The position numbers and the translations under genes are program-made. This document shows positions 1 to 11,560 of a stretch of 64,000 nt of DNA, piece after piece; the stretch's first letter is position 1, and every line of letters begins with the position of its first letter. A model generated the notes under the pieces. That model made no database searches and was not told where the DNA came from. It saw only the letters and a program-made list of their open reading frames with translations. The DNA is from Aphis gossypii (taxonomy: Eukaryota > Arthropoda > Insecta > Hemiptera > Aphididae), in NCBI RefSeq assembly GCF_020184175.1, contig NC_065530.1, forward strand, positions 43,067,260-43,131,259. The letters run 5' to 3'.

Positions 1-633
1 AAAGTTATTAATTATTATGCTTATAAAGTAGTAATAGGGACACTAGGACAATTCATTAAAATATACCCTAAATCATTACTAAAATCACAATTCTAAAATT
101 TTCATAAATTTCTAAGCAGAAATATCCATCATTTATCCACCAGAAAGCACCATTTTTCATAGTTTTTTCCTACTATTTTATAGGGGCAGAACTGCAGAAG
201 CGTTCAACCAAAAAAATAATTTTTAAAATCAAATATTTACCAATTTTCTCAATCAGAAATCATAAATCACTAACGTATCATTTTTACCAAGGTAAGGTAT
301 ATAGTAGAATTTATCATATTTTATTTTAACAATTTTTACTCCTTTTAAGAGAAAGTTTATTCGTTTTCAGGAGAAAAAATGACCTACTTCTCTCACAATT
401 TTCGTCAATCCAGGTTATGAAATTTTCAAGTTTTTGTATACAATTTTTTAACAAATTCAATGGATTATCTGTATTTTACCATTTTTTTAAGAAACTCAGA
501 TTTCCAACTCGCTCTCAAATTTCTCGTTTTTAAGTGAGAATTTCTCATTTTTAGTCAAAATTCACCATTTTTTAAAACCCTAGTAACACCTCAAATTTCT
601 AGCGTAGTTCTGGATTTCTCAGGTACTTCATTA

Positions 634-945
634 TCAAAACATATGTTTTTTTTCATTGAATTTTAATAAGGGTAATCCGTTATTTTTTACAAAATTTAAT
701 AAAACATTTAGATCGTTTACAAAATAATTAGGGAATGAAATATTTTTAAAAACCTTAGTAGATAAAATACTTATTAAATATTTATGTAATTTTACACCTT
801 CTATTTTTTGGGGTGTGGCTCGATTACCAGGTTTCAAGCCAAGTCTTTTTAAAACAAAAGGCTTCAGATCACTAACTATTTTTAATTCACCAGATTTTAT
901 TTTATTTAAAACATCATCCTTATTCCTTTGAAGACGGATTGACAA
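634..945 (-). CDS. Unassigned ORF, possibly an exon or transposon fragment
   Basis: An open frame of about 103 codons begins just after an in-frame stop with a TTG, not an ATG, so it may be an internal exon or a remnant. The product is lysine-rich (KIKSGELKIVSDLKPFVLKR near the N-terminus). It has no signal peptide, membrane segment or motif that I recognise. Codon content is less AT-skewed than the flanks in the 5' half, which gives weak support for past coding. No family is assigned. Confidence 0.3.
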   Translation of the reverse strand: MSIRLQRNKDDVLNKIKSGELKIVSDLKPFVLKRLGLKPGNRATPQKIEGVKLHKYLISILSTKVFKNISFPNYFVNDLNVLLNFVKNNGLPLLKFNEKKHMF

Positions 946-1200
946 TTATAACATTAAAAATATTATTTAAAACAAAATTTAAATCATCACAACAACTTTC
1001 AATGTTCACTTCAACCATATTGAACCTATTTTGAGAGATTATGGTAACATTCATTATACCTCTGTACCAATAATAATGTAAAATGTTATCTCTTTCAGAT
1101 AAAAAATAATGTACACTAACTATTTCTCTGTGATATACAGTTTACAAATTTTAAGTAAATTTTAAGTTCAAAATTGACTGAATAAGAGCCATTTTTAAAA

Positions 1201-1389
1201 AAATTTAAAACCATTTAAAATTAATTCTTAATGGTTACTTTTTGAATGTTTGTATGTATTTTTTTTTAGAAGTGTTATAATTTTATACACATATTATGTT
1301 AGTTTTCTTTATAACACTTCTAAAAAAAAAAAAGTATAAACATTCAAAAAGTAACCAATTAGAATTAATTACAAATGATTTTAAAATTT
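1201..1389. repeat. Long inverted repeat (foldback element)
   Basis: Two arms of roughly 80 bases are nearly complementary around a short AT-rich loop near 1281-1309. Both carry aattaattct, ggttactttttgaatgttt and agaagtgttataa in opposite orientation. The transcript would fold into one long hairpin. It is most likely a foldback MITE; no coding content. Confidence 0.7.
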
Positions 1390-1461
1390 GTTAAAAATAA
1401 TTAAGAATAATGTATTATTTAATACATTGATATAAATAATATTCTTATCTATCTCAGTGGT

Positions 1462-1640
1462 TATAATGGTGAACGGCCACCTAGATCACCGTCCAAATAG
1501 ATCCCCATGATCTAAATGACACTAAGAGATCTAATTGACAGGGGATCTAAATAACCATAGGGAACTAGTTGACAATATCTTAGCCGGGGATCTAAATTAC
1601 TCATTTTACGTTTAGATCTCCCTTGATCTACTAGATACCC
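1462..1640. repeat. Degenerate GGGATCTAG-type tandem repeat block, copy 1
   Basis: Units of roughly 17-24 bases built on ggggatctaaatgac or ggatctagttgac recur in both orientations. The left edge (ttataatggtgaacgg, then cacctagatc) resembles the inverted right edge of a second block near 16445-16465. A related mobile family with repeat-rich interior is the simplest reading. Confidence 0.6.
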
Positions 1641-3551
1641 CTTTTATGGCGGTAATTCAAAATAACATTCTAAATTAAATTAAACTTATATTTTATATTT
1701 TTGTTTACTATTATTTTTTTGTCTAACAAATGATTAATTTAATTTGAATATGTATTATAAATCAAAATATTAGGTATTACATAACTATGTCTTCATATTA
1801 ATATAATACTTTTAATTTATAAGACTATAAGAGAATAGTTTGTACATTTTTATTATTTATAATAAATGCTGGAAAATCAAGGTTACTCAACTCTCTTAAA
1901 GTCCTATTATACTTAATATCACATACAACTATAAAAATACATTAAAATTTATATTTAATGGACCAATTATGATTTATGAGTCACGAAATCATGATCAAAA
2001 GTTAGTTATCTCACCACTGATTCATTCAAATGTTTAGTGATTATTCATGCAGCAACACGGTGTGTCTTGTGTAGACGTGTAATGTGTTAGTCTATATAAT
2101 TTAATATTTATACAACAAACAGTGGCGTTGCCTGGGTGGGTCGTTGGGTGTTAACCCCCCCCCCTTCCCGTTTATTTCGAACTGTTATAATCGGAACCGA
2201 TAAATATTCATACGTTGGAGGTAACAATTTATGACCTTACCTCCAATTAATATCAACCGTAATCTCTTATGCACAACCTATAGGGTATAACTAATTTATT
2301 TCACTAGTCTAGTTGTAGTCGTAGGTCGTAGGACATAACGTCTTATCGGTCTTAAGTCTTAACATGTATTAAATAAACAAATTACAATTTTAAAACCGTA
2401 TATTTACCTATTGTGATTACAATTTAGAACATTATCATCTGTAATGGAAAGTTACTGCTGAACGTCGACTTATAGACTGTAATCGTTTATTTCAGTCATT
2501 TCAAAAGTAAGTTTCGCATTTTATTTTTAATAATAATTTCTATAATTTATTTAACTAAAAGCTTCTTAATAATTATTATGTGGACTAGTGGACTGTAGTA
2601 ACAATGGTACAGGTACAGTTACAGTATAGTTATGGTGACCAGAAATACTATTTTTCATAGGACAGTACTCTTTTTTTGATGCAAGTCCTAGTGTCATTAA
2701 CAATAGTATTAAGTATATGAAATTGTCATCTTTTTTGGGAAATATGGGTTACTACATGTTTATGATTTTTTTATAATTTGATATTAATTTATATTTTATG
2801 GTTCAGGTAATGCGATTTAATTTGTTAATGTTTCCTACATTTTAACAAAGTTTTGTATTAATTTATTCAAATTATACAATTGGTATTTTCACCTTTAAAA
2901 AACAACTAAAATATTTATACTTTAGTTTAAGTTTACTTAAATTTCATAGAATTGTTATTATAAAGACACACATCTAATGAGTTGACATAATAATTTTAAA
3001 TAATTAATTTTTTAGTACCTAGGTAATAATAATAATAATTAAAAAACAAATTTGTAGCAGGATGACCTATGGTTTATGATATGGGCAAAATGGGTATACA
3101 CATTGGCAATTACAACAGAGAAGAAGCTAAGTTTTAAAATGTACTTTTTAACATTTTTATATCTGGTCACCATAAGTATAGTGTATAATAGGTATATAGA
3201 TATATAGACATATACTGTATACATAGACTGGTAGTACTTTCTATAAATATGATATATAGTTAACTTATAGACTTCTATAGTATTTGAGAAGTATTTGTAA
3301 GTTTTATTTTATCACACATGATTATAAATTATAATCACAAGTGATAAAGAAAATATGTAATAATATTAATTACAATGTAGGTACTGTCTTGTATAGGTAC
3401 CTATACACTAAACTTACTCAACAAATTGAAATATATGTCATATCAAGAAAATTAATTTAATTTATGAAAAATAAAAGTAGATTTACGGTTAGATGATATT
3501 TAATTTAAAATAAAAATTATTATATTTTATAATATATAGTATAATTATAGG
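1641..3551. other. Repeat-rich AT sequence without recognised genes
   Basis: No supported gene here. A transposon-end-like segment (cagtggcgttgcctgggtgg, from about 2120, followed by a run of Cs) resembles ends seen near 13805, 36815 and 41710. The rest is AT-rich sequence downstream of the RING-bearing gene and would contain its 3' end. Confidence 0.4.
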
Positions 3552-6500
3552 TTATAATTTATAGTACATTTCAATTCCAGTTCTACATAGTGGACAGCGG
3601 TAATATGGCCTGTGTTCATTTGGAGGCATTCTTGAATAGCTTTCATAACAAGGTCCACACAGGCCTTGATGTAAGCATGGATAAGCTATTACTGTTGGCG
3701 GACTGTACAGGCATATGTAGCATGTTTCCTCTACTATTGGTATAACTTTAAAATAATAAAACATCTTTATTTTTAATCAATTATTTAAGCTAGAAACACA
3801 TTTCAGATAATTACTACTTACATGTCAAATCTTCACGTTCAACGTGATTAACTGATGGTGCCACAGGCTGTTCGTTAAATGAAACTTCTTCATCTGAATA
3901 ATCTGCATCAAGATTATCAAAAACTAAAGACAATAGATTTATTCGTTAGTATATTTATTTGTAAATTTGTATAAGTAATATTATAATAAAAATCATACGA
4001 TCTCGAGGAACATGCACTACTGGTCTACGTGGTAAAATTCTTCTTATAATATCGTCACGAATCAGTTCCTGATGGTGATCGAAGTGCAGTGGTACTATAG
4101 CTGGTGCTTCGAGTGGTGGTGCCTGTGGTGAAACAGCTGCAGGGAGCACAGGAATAGCTTGATGTTGCAGTTCCTGATGTTGATCAATAGGTAGTGGAGC
4201 CCGTGGAAAGACAGCAGCAGGAAGTATATCAATGGCTTGATTTTGAGGCCGTATTACACCAAAAGTTGGTGTTGAATGCCTAGCACATATTAAAAATTCT
4301 GCCATTGAGTAGCGTCCTTCTGCAAATAGCCTCAAAGATCTATCCAAATTCCTTTGCTGATCTATCCATATTTGACGTTGAGGTTCTCTTACTTGTCTAC
4401 CATCAGTAGCCTCATCATAATCTCTCAAAACACCATTTGAGTAAGTAATGAGCCCCTCTGTACATATAAAATAGTGATATATTTCTTTTCTAGTGTTAAA
4501 TAAATAAAAATATAATTACTCAAAAACACCCATGGATCAGGATTGTGCCGATTTTGCAAGTGCATCTGGAGATGTCGGTGACTTACTTCCAACACATTGT
4601 TGGTTCGCCAAACAGTGTCACTGACTGACAATATATCTGCATTAATTCCTATTGACAATGCAGTAGAGTAAGTAGTTATACATTTGTTTAATTTTATGAA
4701 CAAAATATAAACTATTATTTTGGATTTTATAGACCTGCAAGCCATGTTGATCGATAGTATTCAAACAGTAATGAAAAATTGTAATCATTGTTATTGCTAA
4801 TCAATGATTGCACATTCTCAATATAATATTCTTTTACTGTTTCAAAACCTTCAGCTATACAATTTTGGGGCAGCAATGGCAGTGCCATCAACATATGCAC
4901 AGTGTCATTGGCTCCTCGATTGTTACTACATATTTCAACCAATCCTAAATATTAACTAGTGTTATTAATCGACTATACATTTTATTTATTAATGAAAAAG
5001 GTAATTTAGACTTTAGAGTTAACTTACCTATGTTTGCAACTTTTCTCCATACTGCTTGGGAGGAATGAAACCAGCAACCTCTAATAGTGGTATATGGAAA
5101 TATAGTTCTGATAGCAGCTATAGCTGCTCTTTCAAAGTCAACTATTATAACTTGAGGTTGCCACTCTGGCACTACACTCAATATTTTATTGAAAAGTGCA
5201 GTGTATGCCCTTTCTGTTTTCCTTGACATCAATGCATATCCTATAGGAAATCCCTGAAAAAAATTAATTTTATGTATCGATTTTAAATAAATAACTTAAA
5301 ATAATCTAAATAGTAAAATGATTATTTACTAATTCAATAGTATTTATTTACAAATTACATACAAAACTTACAGTATTAAACGCTATGCCCATTATGACAT
5401 ATAATTGGTGGCATTCGTTTCCAAAACTTGGTGAACTGGAAAATGTGCCATCCAATAAAAAAGTTGAACCAGTCCTAAGTAAACTAAATTAATTATATAA
5501 TAAGACAGTGCTTAAATGTAATTATTAATTATTAGTTATTTGAAATAAAATTTATTTTATTTTATAGTTACTTTTTGATTTCAGGCAAAATGAAAAGTAA
5601 AGTGGTTCCTTCCTCTGGAGTTGTACCAACAATGCCACAGTATATTGATTGATTATGTATCATAGACAAGTGCGCATAATCTCCAGTTAACTGCACGTGA
5701 AAATCAGTCATAGACTGAGGAGTGATTGGATGAATTCGTCGTCGATGTCTACGCATTGTTCTATGCAATGAGACAAATGAACCGACATGAACATTTACAA
5801 ACTCCGCCATACCACATGTCTTAAAATATATTTTTGATATTAAAATTTGAAAATTGAACTTACAAATGTATTTACCAAAAAAAATATATTAGTATTGTGT
5901 ATACATTTAGAAATAATGTAAAACTTTTTATAGATGTTCTTATAAATAAAGCTAGTCGACAATAAATTACATTTTACTTTTTGATTTAATACTTAGTAAC
6001 GCTCTTATTTATATGTACTATATAGGTACTTCATTGTAGATGAAACAGAGAGAAATTTGCTCATTCTGTGTTCGCTGGTTACAAATTTAATTAATTATAA
6101 AGATTTTAAATTACGCTAGTTTTCCAATTAAATAATAAAATTAGTAGATTTAGCTTCTTGGTTCTTTTTAATATTATTACAAGTGTTTTCTTAAAAACCG
6201 ATTTTAATCTTTATGTATTTTTTCAAAAAAGTTCTATAGTTAGTAGTTACTTTAAAATAAAAACATGACTGTTAGTGTTAAATTAGCAGTTTTATTGTAG
6301 GTAAATATAGGGTTCATCTTTTAAAATAAAAACTATTGAAAATGGTTGAATAATAAGTAAATTGAACAATTTTTAAGGTTAATTTTTCAATTTCATTAGG
6401 AACTTACCCACCTAAATTTGTATATAATAATATTAGCTTAAAATTAAATGAAGCTAGCTAAAAAAAAAAATGTAGGTCTTTTTAGTAAGGGAACTCTTAT

Positions 6501-9042
6501 TAAAAAATTGAGACAGATGGTATAAATTCTTATGAAATTACCTTTGGTAACACGCTCAAAGATCAGCGAGGAAGCCAAAATCAAAGGAGACTACCTACTA
6601 TAAAATACCTACTGTTATACAGAAAAAAAAAACTTAAATATTGGGGGCCAGTAGATAGTCTTATAAGAGTGAAAGTACTTATTTCATGAACTAGATGGTT
6701 TTAATTTATGATTGATGCATTTATAAATCATTTCTTTTGATACTGGGCAAAAGGTATAATTTATATGCAATCGAGTCTCGATAACTCGAATTTCAAGGGA
6801 GTTGAAAGTTAATTAGACTTATGTATTTTTCGAGTTACAAATATTGTATTGAGTGTATAAGAATTTCATAGGGACAAAAAGAAATTCGAGTTATCGAGAC
6901 TCGACTATACTACCTACCTACATATCGTTAAATAAGCCATCAAAATTAAACAAACACACATTATCAATAGGATGTCAGCATTGCGTATATTTTTTTCTCT
7001 CAGACTCACGTGCAACATAGATAAAAAAAGTTACATAAAATCGTTTGTTTTTTTTTTTATGATTTTTGAATAACCTACTACAATTGAATATACTATATTA
7101 GGTGGAAACTAGCAAGGGTGGAAAGTGTAGTAATTCATTCACAGTGACGTATTCTCAAGACTGAAATTTCCTTCCGACATGAGCCACACAAACTATTTTT
7201 CGTCCAACCTCTGTGTTCATCTATCAGTATCTGGTTATGCAGAGTATACAGCGGAAACGCCCAGCACTTCTTGGGGTTCCCACTGTACTAGAAGAAAAGG
7301 TCACCTTCCGCTTCAACCGTCATCGAAATCTAAATAACGTTCGGCGCAGATGTGACAAAAATATTATACATGATATTATACATATTTATACATTAAATTT
7401 AAAATTTAAATGGTTAGGTACTTATTGAATTATTTTGTGACAGTATATTTAGACAAATCGGTGTAATGCACTCTAAAAGCTTATCCTCTATAATTTGTTC
7501 GATAACTCAAAAACATTAAAAAAAATGTAGATGAGTTTTATCTATGTTGCACATGGGTAAGAGAGAGAGACAACTAACAGTACGCTTACATCATCTAAAA
7601 TTCAGAAAGATCACTTCATAATATTTAAATTTCATACCTACATTTTCAGGAGACAAAAACAATCAAAACAATTTTAAAAAGTGTCGTATAATAATACTTA
7701 ATATAATTAATAATTAAGTAGGTATAATTAACTATAATTAACTTCCTTGCTAAATAATTTGTGTTTGTTATTATAATAAATAATTTTTACTTCATTATAA
7801 ATGACTCGAAGAGAAGTTTGTTCATCCTGTGCCCATTGATTACAAATATGTTTGAATCTCTCTAATGTCAATTGGTTTTCTGGATGAGTTTCATGGCCTG
7901 TCGTCAGAAAAACTTTCGAAGTGTCGTTGTTTAACACTTTGCCTTTTGCACGACAACTAAAAAAGAAAATAATATTTAAAATATAAACATTTATAGGTAG
8001 TAGGTACTAACTAGCTAGGCTGGGTATTAACGAATTAAAAGTTAAAACGTTAAGTTAATTTTAATTCGTTGGGTTCTATTACTGGATGGCCTCCCTCCTC
8101 ATGTGATCAAGTTGTATTTTATTGTATATTATGTTCAAATTTGCTTATTATGCCTTGTAGCATAGATTGTAAATATTCTTTTTTAAATAAAAAAAAAAAA
8201 AAATTTTAATTAGGTAAGTTAATTAACTCGTTACTTTTTTTTAAAGATTAACGCGTTAACTTCAAGTTAATATTATTTAAAAATATTTAAATTAAGTTAA
8301 TTTTAGTCCAAACAATAATGCAATTTTTTTAATAGTATTTTTAGAAAAGTAGGTTTTTTGATTGCTTTAACAATACTTTGATGTCATCATTTTAAATTTC
8401 CCCAGTAATTTTCTTGTGCATAAAGAAAAAATATCTAATAAACATTATTATGTGTCTGGAATTTTTTATTTTGAAAATTAGAAACTTTTAACTTTAAATT
8501 AAGTTCAGTTACTTTTTTTTCAAAGTTAACTTAACTTAATTATTTTAAAATAACTTAACTTAACGAGTTAAAAAAATCGTTAACTTGCCCAGCCTTGCTA
8601 ACTATAGTTACTAATAAATTCTAAATTACATATTGGTATATTACCTATTGGTATAAACTATTACTTAATTACACAACCATTTAGAATGAAATCTACTCTA
8701 GTACAGTAAGATTTCTGGTCAGCAAAATATGGTTATTTTAAATCTATACCAGTCCCCTTGGATGACAATAAGTTGAAAAGACATAAAACAATTTATTCTT
8801 AAATTGAATTTATGACTTGAAAATATTTTAATATAAAGAAAAGGAAGATAAGTAATTTTTTATAATGGAATATTATAGTTGATTGTTTAAAATTATTAAA
8901 TTTACCCAGCTCTCCAGGATGCACAACGAACAGTAAAATGCATTCGACATTGTCGATTTTTCCAATATGTGTATCCATCATCGTCTTTGTATTTAAGTCC
9001 TGTGCCTCTGGAACCACCAATCTCACGAATAGCTTTCTCCAT
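3552..9042 (-). CDS. FLYWCH-MULE transposase-RING finger protein, ten exons
   Basis: Exons (minus, 5' to 3'): 9042-8906, 7956-7791, 5819-5572, 5474-5372, 5253-5028, 4944-4735, 4648-4520, 4457-3999, 3923-3822, 3745-3552. All junctions are GT-AG and in phase, giving about 657 aa with no internal stop. Residues 1-75 form a FLYWCH-type zinc finger (C40, C47, H67, H70). Residues about 110-410 match a Mutator-like (MULE) transposase: LLDGTF with D192, VDFERA with D257, the CWFH Cys/His pair (C278, H281) and TNNVLEVSH with E384, so the DDE triad looks complete. A Pro/Ala/Gln-rich linker with a duplicated block and an acidic stretch follow. Residues 602-647 are a C3HC4 RING finger with all eight ligands, typical of E3 ubiquitin ligases. 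The MULE family moves DNA; the RING suggests ubiquitin transfer, which is inference. It may be a domesticated gene or a multi-intron autonomous element. I saw no clear terminal inverted repeats around it. Confidence 0.8.
6771..6904. mobile_element. Short TIR element (pogo/mariner-like MITE)
   Basis: A perfect 24-base inverted repeat bounds a 134-bp unit; the arms begin tcgagtctcgataactcg. CTCGATAACTCGAA-like termini are known for pogo/Tigger-type mariner relatives, so that family is inferred. It has no coding capacity and lies in intron 2 of the FLYWCH-MULE-RING gene. Confidence 0.7.
8007..8605. mobile_element. hAT-like MITE with 8-bp target duplication
   Basis: The element at 8015-8597 is flanked by ctaactag and ctaactat, an 8-bp duplication with one mismatch, as hAT insertions make. 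Its imperfect termini read ctaggctgggtattaac and, inverted, caaggctgggcaagttaac. The interior is almost entirely variants of ttaacttaa. It sits in the intron that splits the FLYWCH zinc finger. A related element lies at 15141-15960. Confidence 0.7.
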
Positions 9043-10044
9043 TTTTTAATTAAAATTAAAATATTATTAAATATTATTAAAAGTGTTTTATAATTTGTTT
9101 TGAAAATATTTCGTACACTATATTATGGCATCAATCGCTCGTAACATTCATAACTGTAATGACTGACGAACAATTGAATAATGAGGGTTATTAAGATTTA
9201 ACGAAATTTAATACTATCATTGATCTGGAAAAATATGTATCTATCTTGAATACTGAATACTACGGATTTAACTTCTACGATATTTAGATATTAGTATTTA
9301 ATATTTATTGAACGAATTAAGATATACGATATACCTATCATAACTTTATAAGTGTTAAGATTTATTGATTTCCGAGAAACTCGAATGTTCTTTTCTCTGT
9401 CATTATTTTAGATTCTGAGTAGTTTTGATTGTTTTTGGTCTGTGCTGTACGTGATAAGTAGGGCATGGACTTTAAAGCACAAATAATAACAAAAAAAGGA
9501 TACAATAATTGTTTGAAAAAAGCAAATTAAATGCGTGACCAAAAATTAACTTAAATTATAATAGGTATAAAATTGAATGAAAAAATTTTAATTAAAAAAA
9601 GAATTACTGTGTATTTTTGATAGATTTGTAACTAAAACAGTATAATAATTCAATTGACAATAACCATTTAGTCCGTATTCTGAGTTTTTAAATTTCTTAT
9701 TAATTAAATTAATTTACCACCAGTTTGTAAAAACAAAATTGATTTATTTCAAAATATCCGGTCGAGAAATTCAGTGTTCCCTAAATTGGTGAACACACTG
9801 TATATAGGTAATATATATATTCGTCAAAACTTAAAATTTCAGATAATCATAAAAAATATATGTGGGATTACGATAAACTTTCACTTATAATTCCAGTAAT
9901 TAAACTCTCGAGGAACCTATAGTATTGTAGCATTTTAAGCTGACGTAGCATACAATTTTTATCGACAATAATTTTTAAAAAACTAATAAAAATTCTACAT
10001 TTTCTTATGCCTGTAAATAGCTGAAAAATAATCAAAATGTTTTG

Positions 10045-10148
10045 AAAATGTACCTTTCTTTTTTTTTTTTTTTTCGGGTTGAATCGACGACCGGGAGGGA
10101 AGAGGGAACCGCTTTCGCATTACTTCCTCCCGGCCTCAAAATGTACCT
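10045..10148 (-). mobile_element. Tiny retroposed element (SINE-like) with 11-bp target duplication
   Basis: An 82-base insert (10056-10137) is bounded by two perfect copies of aaaatgtacct. On the minus strand it ends in a run of about 20 As, so it was probably copied from RNA. The body is far more GC-rich than its surroundings. It can fold into a stem (ccgggaggaag against cttccctcccgg) capped by a GC-GAAA-GC loop, followed by a T-loop-like gtcgattcaacc. The parent RNA is not recognised; a tRNA-related SINE or small structured RNA is possible. Confidence 0.75.
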
Positions 10149-10684
10149 ATATAGCTATATGTATATCTAATGTCTGAACGATTATAACATTTTAATATTT
10201 TTTTTCATAATATTTACACTAAATACATATAGTCTGAAATTATTTTTTGCCCTTTATATTAAACCTACATTACATAGATTAAATTAGGGAATACATTAAA
10301 ATTATACAACCAAAATATTCATACCGTCCCAATTTTATTTTTTCCAATTACACAGTATAAGTTATCATTTTGATTTATCGCTATTATTAACACATTGTAG
10401 ATACATATATATTATATATAAATATGCTTATAACAGATATAATAATAAAGCAACAGACAACAGATATCATATTTAGATCTAGATAAATAAAATCTAAAAA
10501 TCGACTTTTATGCACTTATCAGCTTTTTCCACAATGGTACAGAATTATATCGGGACACTCTAGTTTTCATGTTATTAATCAATAATAAAATTAATAGGCA
10601 ACTAATAAGTAATAACTGATAAATGTTAAGTTTAATAACTATTATCATTATTATTATAGTTTATAAATGCCCGTATGCATACCT

Positions 10685-11560
10685 ATCGGTATAGAGTAAC
10701 CTGGGGTATAATGGCGCATGGGGCAAAATGAACTATTGTGTTTAAGTAATTTAATAATTGCTATCTGGTCACACTTTTTTGTTATTATGATTATGTTATC
10801 ATAGTCAAACGTGATAAAACATTTTTTTGACAGTTGATGAAGTTTTGGCGTCAATATGAGATAAAGTATTAATTGTATTCGTCTGATGTAATATCTTAGT
10901 AGTATAGTAGTAGTAATATGTACTATATAACGACACGTTAGGTGTGCTTTTATATATATTAGTTTAGTACAAGTAGGTGACTTAACGTTAATACTAGTAA
11001 AATATTAATATGATAACAAATAAATATACTACAATACTGTTTATGCAGAAAATCATATTGGGGTAAAATGACTTATTGGGTTTTGGGGTAAAAGTGCGCA
11101 GTATTTCTTACATGATTATTGATTACCTACTTTTATTAGAGTAACCTGGGGTATAATGGCGCAACTCACATTTAACAGCTGTTATGTGGTAGCATACACG
11201 TCTTAGAAATATTGTTATATTGTTTTCTTATCATAAATATTACGTAGATTTCAATTTTCCAGTCGTTTATTTATATATTAAACCTAGTAAGAATTAATTT
11301 AGCATGCGGCGTTTTACCCCATTAGGTGCGCACTTTTACCCCAATACTGGGGTAAAAAGACGCATTTGGTATAATTTCTAATTATTTAGAATTTTTGGTG
11401 TTTGCTTTGATAAAATCAACTTTTGACTGGAAAATTGAAATCTACGTAATATTTATGATAAGAAAACAATATAACAATATTTCTAAGACGTGTATGCTAC
11501 CACATAACAGCTGTTAAATGTGAATTGCGCCATTATACCCCAGGTTACTCTATAGCCGAT
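10685..11560. mobile_element. Nested terminal-inverted-repeat element
   Basis: The outer ends share atcgg(c)tatagagtaacc and ctggggtataatggcgca in inverted orientation (10685 onward and 11527-11560). A second copy of the terminus starts at 11138 and pairs with the right end over about 125 bases. The interior repeats ggggtaaaatgac and ggggtaaaagtgcgca in both orientations. This looks like a MITE with an internal copy or nested insertion; no ORF is seen. Confidence 0.75.

Noticed and set aside
7213..7428. Plus-strand ORF with a basic segment (MQSIQRKRPALL), reminiscent of a transposase N-terminus
   Set aside because: It lies in intron 2 of the minus-strand transposase gene, has no continuation on either side and the resemblance is too short.
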